Positions 7,401 through 13,898 of a stretch of 13,898 nt of DNA are shown piece after piece. The DNA lies in contig CAMLQP010000050.1 in assembly GCA_946482115.1 (NCBI GenBank), positions 1-13,898 on the forward strand. Reading direction: 5' to 3'. Source of the stretch: an uncultured Comamonadaceae bacterium. GTDB taxonomy: Bacteria; Pseudomonadota; Gammaproteobacteria; Burkholderiales; Burkholderiaceae. How positions within the stretch are numbered: the first letter of the stretch is position 1; each line of letters starts with the position of its first letter. The notes under the pieces were generated by a model. It was not told the DNA's origin. It did no database searches and saw nothing but the letters and a program-made list of their open reading frames with translations. Position numbers and translations under genes: made by a program.

Positions 7401-9727
7401 CAAAACGAAGTACCGATCTGGAACTGGATGCTCTGGATTTTATCCCCAGCCTGCTTGCGCAGCGGACGGGCATAGGCGATGCGCAACGGACCGACCGGCG
7501 AAATCCAGCTCAGGCCGATACCCGCCGAAGCGCGCAGGTCGCTGGCGCTGAAGCGCTGATTCTCCGAGTAGACGTTGCCCACGTCGAAGAAGCCGAACAT
7601 GCGCAGCGTGCGGTCGTTGCCCGCGCCCGGGAAGGGCGCGATGATTTCGGCGTTCAGCAGCACCTTCTTGCTGCCGCCGATGTAGGAAATCGTGCCGGTC
7701 GGCACGCCATTGGCATCCAGCAGGGGCGTCGTCGCACCCAGCGTGTTCTGATCGAAACCCCGCACGGACCCGAGACCGCCGCCATAGAAGTTCTTGAACA
7801 GGGGGAAGGGCTTCCCACCCAGACCGCGTCCCCAGCCGATTTCCGCGTTCAGCGCCAGGGTGTACTGCCGGTTGAGCGGCCAATACTGCTGGAACTGGTA
7901 GTCCGCCTTGACATACCGGGTATCGCCGCCAATGCCCATTTCCGAGTTGAAACGCTGGAAACGCCCCTCGTTGGGCACCAGCGCGCTGTCGCGGGTATCG
8001 CGCGACCAGCCCAGAGTCAGGGGCACGGAAGTGCTGCTGATACCGAAGGTGTTGGCGTAGTTCTGGTACGCCTGGGGCATCTGGTTGCCGGCTTCGATTT
8101 TGGTGCTTTCCACGCCGATGCCGAAGTAAACGGTGTCGCTCTCCGTGAACGGCACGCCGAAACGGATGCTGGCGCCTGGCGTCACCAGCCGGTAGTCACC
8201 CTCCTGCTCGCTCAGGGGTCGGGTGGTCCGGTAGTAGATCTCGAAGGAACGCGAGATGCCATCGGGGGTGAAATACGGGTTGACTGCCGACAGGACGAAC
8301 GAGCGGTTGTATTGGCTGGTGTTGGCCTGCAGCCCCAGGTAGTTGCCGGAGCCGAAGACGTTCTCCTGACTGATGCCGGCGAGCAGCGACATCTTCTCGG
8401 ATTGCGAATAGCCGGCCCCCACCATCAGGTTGCCGGTCGGCTTCTCCGCCACGGTCACCACGAGATCCACCTGGTCAGGGGCATTGGCCACCTCTTCGGT
8501 GTCGACGCGCACCTCGGTGAAGAAGCCCAGACGGTCCACGCGGTCACGCGAGAGGCGGATGCGCTCGCTGTCGTACCAGGAGGATTCCAGCTGGCGGAAT
8601 TCCCGGCGGATCACCTCATCCCGGGTGCGGGTGTTGCCCTCGATCTGGATGCGGCGCACGTAGGCCCGGCGAGAGGGTTCAGCCTGCAGGACAAAGGCCA
8701 CTTCGTTCTTCTCGCGGTCCACCTGCGGGACGGCATCCACCTTGGCAAATGCATAGCCGAATTCACCAAAGTAGTCGGTGAAGGCCTTGACCGTGTCGCT
8801 GACATGCTCGGCATTGAAAGCCTGGCCTGGCTGGATGCGGATCAGCGACTTGAATTCCTCTTCCTTGCCGAAATAGTCGCCCGCCATCTTGACCGACGAC
8901 ACCACGAAACGGTTGCCTTCGGTGACATTGATCGTGATGGAAATGGAATCCTTGTCGGGAGAGATCGCCACCTGGGTCGAGTCGATACGGAAATCCAGAT
9001 AACCGCGGGTCAGGTAGTACGAGCGCAGGCGCTCGATATCGGCATTCAGCTTGGCGCGCGTGTACTGGTCGGACTTGGTGTACCAGCTCATGAAGTTGCC
9101 GGTATCGAGGTCGAACAGATCCTGCAGCGTGGATTCGCTGAAAGCCTGGTTGCCGACGACACGGATCTCCTTGATCTTGGCCGCGTCACCTTCGACCACA
9201 TTGAAGCTGATGTTGACGCGGTTGCGCTCGATCGGCGTCACGGTGGTCACGACCTGCACCGCATACAGGCTGCGGTTGATGTATTGCCGCTTGAGTTCCT
9301 GCTCGGCGCGGTCGGCCAGCGCACGGTCGAAGGGGCGGCCTTCGGTCAGGCCGACGTCGCGCATCGCCTTGCGCAGCACTTCGTTGTCGAACTCCTTGAC
9401 ACCCGAGAAGGAGACGTCGGCCACCGAGGGACGCTCCTCGACGATGACGATCAGCTCGTCACCGTTCACCTGAAGCCGGACATCGGAGAACAGCCCCAGG
9501 CCAAACAGCGAACGGATGGCGCTGGCGCCCTTGTCATCGGTGTAGGTCTCGCCGATGCGGAACGGCAGCGAACCGAAAACCGTGCCGGGCTCGACACGCT
9601 GCAGGCCCTCGATGCGGATGTCCCTCAAAGTGAAGGGATCGACGGCCCAAGCTGGCAAGGCGGTCAGCAGGGAAGTTGCAAGCGCGCCCAGCGTCAGGCC
9701 CCGAAGGCCACGTTTGATTTTCTTCAT
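7400..9727 (-). CDS. bamA: Outer membrane protein assembly factor BamA
   Basis: BamA (775 aa; E. coli has 810) is the Omp85 core of the BAM complex and folds beta-barrel proteins into the outer membrane. Residues 1-28 form a signal peptide (KKIKRGLRG basic start, cleavage after LPAWA). Five POTRA domains can be placed at about 31-98, 99-178, 182-270, 273-350 and 353-428; EIRVVGNQAFSESTL and RRIQIEGNTRTRDEVIRREF are typical POTRA openings. The 16-strand barrel follows from about 432, with the conserved loop-6 VRGF at 655-658 and a C-terminal phenylalanine (SIQFQIGTSF) that fits the BAM-recognised beta-signal. The ATG at 9727 gives a clean signal peptide, whereas the open frame extends 13 codons further without one. 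It lies 13 bases after rseP and overlaps skp. Confidence 0.98.
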   Translation of the reverse strand: MKKIKRGLRGLTLGALATSLLTALPAWAVDPFTLRDIRIEGLQRVEPGTVFGSLPFRIGETYTDDKGASAIRSLFGLGLFSDVRLQVNGDELIVIVEERPSVADVSFSGVKEFDNEVLRKAMRDVGLTEGRPFDRALADRAEQELKRQYINRSLYAVQVVTTVTPIERNRVNISFNVVEGDAAKIKEIRVVGNQAFSESTLQDLFDLDTGNFMSWYTKSDQYTRAKLNADIERLRSYYLTRGYLDFRIDSTQVAISPDKDSISITINVTEGNRFVVSSVKMAGDYFGKEEEFKSLIRIQPGQAFNAEHVSDTVKAFTDYFGEFGYAFAKVDAVPQVDREKNEVAFVLQAEPSRRAYVRRIQIEGNTRTRDEVIRREFRQLESSWYDSERIRLSRDRVDRLGFFTEVRVDTEEVANAPDQVDLVVTVAEKPTGNLMVGAGYSQSEKMSLLAGISQENVFGSGNYLGLQANTSQYNRSFVLSAVNPYFTPDGISRSFEIYYRTTRPLSEQEGDYRLVTPGASIRFGVPFTESDTVYFGIGVESTKIEAGNQMPQAYQNYANTFGISSTSVPLTLGWSRDTRDSALVPNEGRFQRFNSEMGIGGDTRYVKADYQFQQYWPLNRQYTLALNAEIGWGRGLGGKPFPLFKNFYGGGLGSVRGFDQNTLGATTPLLDANGVPTGTISYIGGSKKVLLNAEIIAPFPGAGNDRTLRMFGFFDVGNVYSENQRFSASDLRASAGIGLSWISPVGPLRIAYARPLRKQAGDKIQSIQFQIGTSF

Positions 9728-9740
9728 GTGTCGGAAAACA

Positions 9741-11117
9741 TCAGCCCAGCAAACGGGCGACATCATTGAACAAGGCCACAGACATCAGCAGCATGAGAAC
9801 CACCACGCCACCGCGCTGCAGCCGCTCCATCCAGGCGTCGGATACGCTGCGCCCGGTCACTCCCTCCCAAAGATAATACATCAGGTGTCCCCCATCGAGG
9901 ACCGGGAGCGGCAGCAGGTTCAGGACGCCCAGGCTCACGCTGATGAGCGCCAGGAACACCAGATAGGAGGTGAGCCCCAGGCTGGCCGACTTGCCGGCGT
10001 AGTCGGCGATCGTCAGGGGACCGCTGAGGTTCTTGAGCGACGCCTCGCCGATCACCATGCGCCCCAGCATCCTGAGGGTCAGCACCGATACCTCCCAGGT
10101 GCGCTCCATGCCGTGCGCCAGGGCACCCAGCGGCCCTTCGCTGACGGTGACCATGGCGGGCGGCGCGCCCACGTAGGCGCCGATGCGACCCAGCCACTGG
10201 CCCTCGCGCTGCTCGGGAGCCGGCGCCACGGTCAGCTCGACCAGCGCCCCGTCCCGGATGACCTCCCAGCGCTGCGGCCGGGTCTGGCCGCTGCCGTTTA
10301 CGGCCGAGCGTATCCACTGGCGCAGTGTCTGGGCATCGGGCACCTCGCGCCCGTCGACGCGGCGCACCCGGTCTCCTTCCCGCAGGCCGGCGGCCTGGGC
10401 CACGCCGTCGGGCATGACCGCCCCGATCTCGGGTGCCGACCAGGGCGACAGCAGGCCGATGTGCTGGAACAGCGCGGCGTCGGGATCGCGCGCGCCCAGT
10501 TCGGACAGGGGCAGCCGCACCGGACGCGTGGGCCCGGCCTCGTTGTCACCCACCCACAGCGTCAGATCCTGGGCCGACAGGGCCGCCTGTGTCAGGTGCC
10601 AGCGCAACTGGTCGAACGACTGCACCGCATCGGGCGACGCTTCGCCTTCGGACACCTGCAGCACCCAGTCACCGGCGCGCAGGCCGGCGCGCTCCGCCAC
10701 CGAGCCGGCCACCGGCGTGGACAGCACCGCCTTGGGTTCGGGCACGCCGATCCAGCTGACCAGGGCGTACAGCAGCACCGCCAGCAGCAGGTTGGCCGCG
10801 GGGCCGGCGGCCACGATGAGCACCCGCGAGCGCAGGCGCTGGGTGTTGAAAGCCCGGTGGCGCTCCTCGGGGGCCACGGGGGCTTCCCGCTCATCAAGCA
10901 TGCGCACGTAGCCGCCCAGCGGCACGGCGCCGATCACGAATTCGGTGTTCTGGCCGTGTTTCTGGTTGGCTGGCTGCCAACGCCACAGCGTCTTGCCGAA
11001 ACCGACCGAGAAGCGCAGCACCTTGACGCCGCAGGCCACGGCCATGCGGTAGTGGCCGTATTCGTGCACCGCGATCAGCAGACCCAGGGCCACCACGAAG
11101 GCCAGCACCGTCAGCAT
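9741..11117 (-). CDS. rseP: RseP site-2 (zinc) metalloprotease
   Basis: RseP (458 aa; E. coli has 450) is an inner-membrane intramembrane protease that cuts anti-sigma factor RseA after DegS to release sigma-E, and also clears leftover signal peptides. The zinc motif HEYGH is at 18-22 in the first membrane segment. The GPAANLLLA segment at 105-113 lies in the second. Two tandem PDZ domains cover about 130-195 and 225-300, with GLRAGDWV and GLREGDRV loops. The third zinc ligand lies in NLLPLPVLDGGHL at 400-412, and a last membrane helix is near 436-450. The ATG at 11117 is preceded by AAGGA eight bases upstream and overlaps the dxr end by seven bases. Placement directly before bamA links envelope stress sensing with barrel assembly. 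Confidence 0.97.
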   Translation of the reverse strand: MLTVLAFVVALGLLIAVHEYGHYRMAVACGVKVLRFSVGFGKTLWRWQPANQKHGQNTEFVIGAVPLGGYVRMLDEREAPVAPEERHRAFNTQRLRSRVLIVAAGPAANLLLAVLLYALVSWIGVPEPKAVLSTPVAGSVAERAGLRAGDWVLQVSEGEASPDAVQSFDQLRWHLTQAALSAQDLTLWVGDNEAGPTRPVRLPLSELGARDPDAALFQHIGLLSPWSAPEIGAVMPDGVAQAAGLREGDRVRRVDGREVPDAQTLRQWIRSAVNGSGQTRPQRWEVIRDGALVELTVAPAPEQREGQWLGRIGAYVGAPPAMVTVSEGPLGALAHGMERTWEVSVLTLRMLGRMVIGEASLKNLSGPLTIADYAGKSASLGLTSYLVFLALISVSLGVLNLLPLPVLDGGHLMYYLWEGVTGRSVSDAWMERLQRGGVVVLMLLMSVALFNDVARLLG

Positions 11118-12301
11118 GTTTCATGTCCTTTCAGCCGCGCCATCACCGCCGACGCCTGGCTGCGAGCCAGGGCATCGATCGCCAGCAGGTCATCGAGCGA
11201 ACCCGGCTTGGAGAACTGCGCCGCCGCCAAAGTTTCCTCGATCACCGCCGGTATGCGGTCGAAACCCAGCCGGCGGTCCAGGAAGGCGGCCACCGCCACC
11301 TCGTTGGCCGCGTTGAGCACCGTGGTGGCCCCCTCGGGTGCCCGCAGGGCCGCCCAGGCCAGCGGCAGGCAGGGGAAACGGCGCGGATCGGGCGCTTCGA
11401 AGGTCATGGCCGCCAGTCGCATGAAATCCAGCCGCTCCGCTCCGCTCTCGAAGCGCTCAGGCCAGGACAGGCCGTAGGCGATGGGCACGCGCATGTCGGG
11501 CGTGCCCAGCTGGGCGACGATGGAAGCGTCGCGGTACTGCACCATGGAGTGCACGATCTGCTGCGGGTGGATCACCACTTCGATCTGGTCAGGCGTGGCG
11601 TCGAACAGCCAGCGCGCCTCGATCACCTCCAGCCCCTTGTTCATCATGGTGGCCGAATCGACCGAAATCTTGCGGCCCATGCTGAAGTTGGGGTGGGCGC
11701 AGGCCTCCTCCGGGGTGACCGCGGCCAGCGTGCCGGGGTCCCGCGTGCGAAACGGCCCGCCCGACGCGGTCAGGATGATGCGGTCGATGCGCCGGGCCCA
11801 GGTGGCCGGGTCCCCGGGCAGCGACTGAAACACCGCCGAATGCTCGCTGTCGATGGGCAGCAGCGTCGCGCCGCCGACACGCACCGCGTCCATGAACAGT
11901 GCGCCGCCCACGACCAGCGCCTCCTTGTTGGCCAGCAGCAGGCGTTTGCCCGCGCGCGCGGCGGCCAGGCAGGGTTCGAGGCCGGCAGCGCCGACGATGG
12001 CCGCCATCACCACGTCGACCGATTCGTGACCGGCCATCTCGGTGATCGCCCTGGCGCCCCCCAGCACGCGCGTGGCCAGGCCGTGCGCGGCCAGCCGGCC
12101 GGCCAGTTCGCGGGCCTGGGCGTCACCCTGCATCACCGCATAGGTGGGTTTCCAGCGCACACATTGCTCGAACAGCAGGTCCACGCGGGTGGCCGCCGTC
12201 AGCGCGAACACCTCGAACCGTTCGGGGTGGCGCGACACCACGTCGAGCGTGCTGGTGCCAATCGACCCGGTCGAGCCGAGTATGGCCAGTCGTTGCTTCA
12301 T
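11111..12301 (-). CDS. dxr: 1-deoxy-D-xylulose 5-phosphate reductoisomerase
   Basis: Dxr (396 aa; E. coli has 398) converts DXP to 2-C-methyl-D-erythritol 4-phosphate with NADPH, the committed step of the non-mevalonate isoprenoid pathway that feeds UppS. The NADPH-binding loop GSTGSIG is at 9-15, LLANKEALV at 122-130, and the metal ligands Asp151 and Glu153 in DSEHSAVFQ (E. coli D150/E152). The third ligand is Glu225 in NKGLE, following HPNFSMGRKISVDSATMM. ASGGPF at 179-184 closes the active site. The ATG at 12301 overlaps the cdsA stop as ATGA. The frame stays open 66 codons further up, but that stretch is Arg/Ala/Gly-rich and lies inside cdsA, so it is a GC artefact. Confidence 0.98.
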   Translation of the reverse strand: MKQRLAILGSTGSIGTSTLDVVSRHPERFEVFALTAATRVDLLFEQCVRWKPTYAVMQGDAQARELAGRLAAHGLATRVLGGARAITEMAGHESVDVVMAAIVGAAGLEPCLAAARAGKRLLLANKEALVVGGALFMDAVRVGGATLLPIDSEHSAVFQSLPGDPATWARRIDRIILTASGGPFRTRDPGTLAAVTPEEACAHPNFSMGRKISVDSATMMNKGLEVIEARWLFDATPDQIEVVIHPQQIVHSMVQYRDASIVAQLGTPDMRVPIAYGLSWPERFESGAERLDFMRLAAMTFEAPDPRRFPCLPLAWAALRAPEGATTVLNAANEVAVAAFLDRRLGFDRIPAVIEETLAAAQFSKPGSLDDLLAIDALARSQASAVMARLKGHETC

Positions 12302-13152
12302 GTCGAGAGCAGGGAATAGAGCATCATGGCCAGCGGAAGCGTGGGCAGCAGCGCGTCCACTCGGTCGAGCACGCCGCCGTGGCCGGGCAGCAGGCCGCTG
12401 CTGTCCTTCACACCCACGCTGCGCTTGATCAGCGACTCCACGAGATCGCCCACCACGCTCATCGCGGCCAGGAACAGCGCCGCCAGCAGCAGCAGCCACC
12501 AGCCCGCGCCGGCCAGCCAGGAATAGAGGCTGGGCACGCCAGCCAGCCAGTGGCTGTCAGCCCACACCCAGGCAAAGGCCAGCACCACCACGCCGGCCAT
12601 GCCGCCCCAGACACCCTCCCAGCTCTTGCCGGGGCTGATGCTGGGCGCGAGCCTGGCACGCGCGATCTTCTGGCCGAAAGCACGGCCGGCGAAATAGGCA
12701 AAGATGTCGGCCACCCACACCAGCAGCAGCACCGACAGCAGGAAGTTGATGCCGATCACCCGGGCCTGGGCCACGGCCAGCCACGCCAGCCACAGCGCCA
12801 GCACCCCGCCCACGATGCGCAGCAGCCGCGGAATGCGCGGCCAGCCTGGCACGCCGGTCCACAGCAGCAGCACGCCCGCGAGCACCCACAGGCCGCCGGC
12901 CAGCAGCCACCAGCGAGACGCCGCCTGCGCCAGCCAGCCCAGCTGCCACGAACCCAGGCACAGCGCCAGCGTGCCCAGCCCCAGGCTCCAGGAGGCGGCA
13001 GTACCCAGGCCGTTGAGCCGGCCCCACTCCCAGCCACCGGCCGCGATCAGCACCAGCACCAGGGCGATGAAGGGTTCCGGCTCGGGGTAGAACAGCGCCG
13101 GCAGCAGCAGGGCGAGCAGGACGACGGCCGTGATGACGCGTTGCTTGAGCAT
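12298..13152 (-). CDS. cdsA: Phosphatidate cytidylyltransferase (CDP-diacylglycerol synthase)
   Basis: CdsA (284 aa; E. coli has 285) is a polytopic inner-membrane enzyme that makes CDP-diacylglycerol from phosphatidate and CTP, the precursor of all phospholipids. Most of the protein is hydrophobic, with about seven to eight predicted membrane helices starting at residue 6 (VITAVVLLALLLPALF). The CDS signature lies at 240-266, from SLIKRSVGVKD to PGHGGVLDRVD, with the conserved Lys-Asp, Gly-His-Gly-Gly and Asp-Arg-x-Asp elements intact. SISPGKSWEG near 170-180 is another conserved loop. The ATG at 13152 lies 15 bases after the uppS stop. The Shine-Dalgarno is weak, and coupling to uppS is likely. 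The stop overlaps the dxr start as ATGA. Confidence 0.97.
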   Translation of the reverse strand: MLKQRVITAVVLLALLLPALFYPEPEPFIALVLVLIAAGGWEWGRLNGLGTAASWSLGLGTLALCLGSWQLGWLAQAASRWWLLAGGLWVLAGVLLLWTGVPGWPRIPRLLRIVGGVLALWLAWLAVAQARVIGINFLLSVLLLVWVADIFAYFAGRAFGQKIARARLAPSISPGKSWEGVWGGMAGVVVLAFAWVWADSHWLAGVPSLYSWLAGAGWWLLLLAALFLAAMSVVGDLVESLIKRSVGVKDSSGLLPGHGGVLDRVDALLPTLPLAMMLYSLLST

Positions 13153-13167
13153 GGGTGATGCCGGCGC

Positions 13168-13878
13168 TCAGGCGGCCTGGGCCGGATGAGCGGCGACCTG
13201 GGCCGAGGTCTTGCCGAACCGCCGCTCGCGGCGGGCAAATGAGGCGATGGCCGCGTCGAGGTGCGGTGCGTCGAAATCGGGCCAGAGCACGTCGCTGAAG
13301 TGCAACTCGGTGTAGGCCAGCTGCCAGAGCAGGAAGTTGCTGATGCGCAGCTCGCCGCCGGTGCGAATCAGCAGGTCGGGGTCCCGCACGTGGGCCAGTG
13401 CCAGCGCGCGGTCCAGGCTTTCGGGGGTGATGGCCTCGCCGCGCGTGGCCAGCCGGGCAGCGGCCTGGGCGATGTCCCAGCGGCCACCGTAGTTGAAGCA
13501 GACGTTGAGCACCAGGCGGTCGTTGTGCGCCGTCTCGGCCTCGGCCTGCGCCAGGCCCTGGCACACCTTGTCCGACAGACCCTGGCGCTCGCCGACGAAA
13601 TGCAGCTGCACGCCATGGGCCTTGAGCGTCGGCACCTCACGCCCCAGCGCGGTGGCCAGCAGCTCCATCAGACCCGAGACCTCCTCGGCCGGGCGGGCCC
13701 AGTTCTCGGACGAGAACGCGAACACCGTCAGCACCTTCACGCCGCGCTCCAGGCACAGCTGCACACAGCCGCGCAGCGCATCGACGCCCCTCTTGTGGCC
13801 CGCCACACGCGGCAGCAGCCGCTGTCTGGCCCAGCGGCCGTTGCCGTCCATGACGATGGCGATGTGCTGCGGTGTCAC
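13168..13878 (-). CDS. uppS: Undecaprenyl diphosphate synthase (cis-prenyltransferase)
   Basis: UppS (236 aa) elongates farnesyl diphosphate with eight isopentenyl units to give C55 undecaprenyl diphosphate, the lipid carrier for peptidoglycan and O-antigen. The family signature HIAIVMDGNGRWA contains catalytic Asp11 (E. coli D26). AGHKRG at 26-31, FSSENWARP at 55-63 and DLLIRTGGELRISNF at 168-182 are the other conserved blocks that bind the diphosphates. The chosen start is the GTG at 13878. The next upstream codons lack a start before the window edge, and the N-terminus is shorter than in E. coli but ends just before the conserved core. A GTG start with no visible Shine-Dalgarno, two bases after the stop of the preceding gene, suggests translational coupling. 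Confidence 0.97.
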   Translation of the reverse strand: MTPQHIAIVMDGNGRWARQRLLPRVAGHKRGVDALRGCVQLCLERGVKVLTVFAFSSENWARPAEEVSGLMELLATALGREVPTLKAHGVQLHFVGERQGLSDKVCQGLAQAEAETAHNDRLVLNVCFNYGGRWDIAQAAARLATRGEAITPESLDRALALAHVRDPDLLIRTGGELRISNFLLWQLAYTELHFSDVLWPDFDAPHLDAAIASFARRERRFGKTSAQVAAHPAQAA

Positions 13879-13880
13879 GT

Positions 13881-13898
13881 TCAGACGGCCAGGATGTC
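13881..13898 (-). CDS. frr: C-terminal end of ribosome recycling factor (probable, cut by window edge)
   Basis: The last 18 bases read on the minus strand as codons for DILAV followed by TGA at 13883-13881, two bases before the uppS GTG. Ribosome recycling factor proteins of betaproteobacteria often end in a similar acidic-then-hydrophobic tail, and frr is the usual gene before uppS in this cluster. Five residues are far too few to prove identity, so this call rests on gene order and the well-placed stop codon. Sequence beyond 13898 would settle it. Confidence 0.55.
   Translation of the reverse strand, partial: DILAV

Noticed and set aside
8312..11477. Long plus-strand open frames opposite bamA and rseP (for example 8312-9769 and 9555-11477)
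   Set aside because: They are antisense shadows of well-identified genes in GC-rich DNA. The translations are His/Gly/Arg-rich, show no family motifs and have no ribosome-binding sites.
12302..12499. 66-codon N-terminal extension of dxr in frame
   Set aside because: It lies entirely inside cdsA, is Arg/Ala/Gly-rich, and the NADPH-binding GSTGSIG motif sits at the normal distance from the ATG at 12301.

Overview
The window is a GC-rich stretch of a Gram-negative chromosome in which every supported gene lies on the minus strand. Transcription therefore runs from high to low coordinates. Gene order and protein sequence point to a betaproteobacterium, most likely Burkholderiales and probably Comamonadaceae (Hydrogenophaga/Acidovorax-like). 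The family assignment is inference from gene order and general protein resemblance, not from a search.

From about 13898 down to 2908 runs the conserved cell-envelope cluster: (frr end)-uppS-cdsA-dxr-rseP-bamA-skp-lpxD-fabZ-lpxA-lpxB-rnhB. It combines isoprenoid precursor supply (Dxr), the undecaprenyl lipid carrier (UppS), CDP-diacylglycerol for phospholipids (CdsA), the sigma-E-type site-2 protease (RseP), outer-membrane protein insertion and its periplasmic chaperone (BamA, Skp), the acyl-transfer and disaccharide steps of lipid A synthesis (LpxD, LpxA, LpxB), and the hydroxyacyl-ACP dehydratase that competes with lipid A for 3-hydroxyacyl-ACP (FabZ). RNase HII closes the run. Genes are separated by at most about 15 nt or overlap (ATGA at dxr/cdsA and fabZ/lpxD, TGATG at bamA/skp), and no internal terminator is visible. 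This looks like one operon.

Below rnhB a 61-nt gap holds a REP-like GC-rich palindrome that runs into a strong Shine-Dalgarno sequence. It is followed by a SpoU/TrmH-family RNA 2'-O-methyltransferase and, coupled by an ATGA overlap, a small exported DUF1566 protein of unknown function. After a 141-nt gap with a perfect TATAAT box come carA and the first 81 codons of carB (carbamoyl-phosphate synthetase, for pyrimidines and arginine). That gap is the only clear promoter region in the window. There is no gene-free stretch over 300 bases, and I see no tRNA, rRNA, CRISPR, IS element or phage gene.

The region is mostly ordinary core genome, and I did not find a convincing undescribed system. The points most worth checking are a methionine at the LpxA acyl-chain ruler position (predicting C10 lipid A primary acyl chains), a carA initially transcribed sequence resembling the UTP-sensing slippage start of E. 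coli carAB, the REP-like element supplying a ribosome-binding site, and the unexplained DUF1566/methyltransferase pair.
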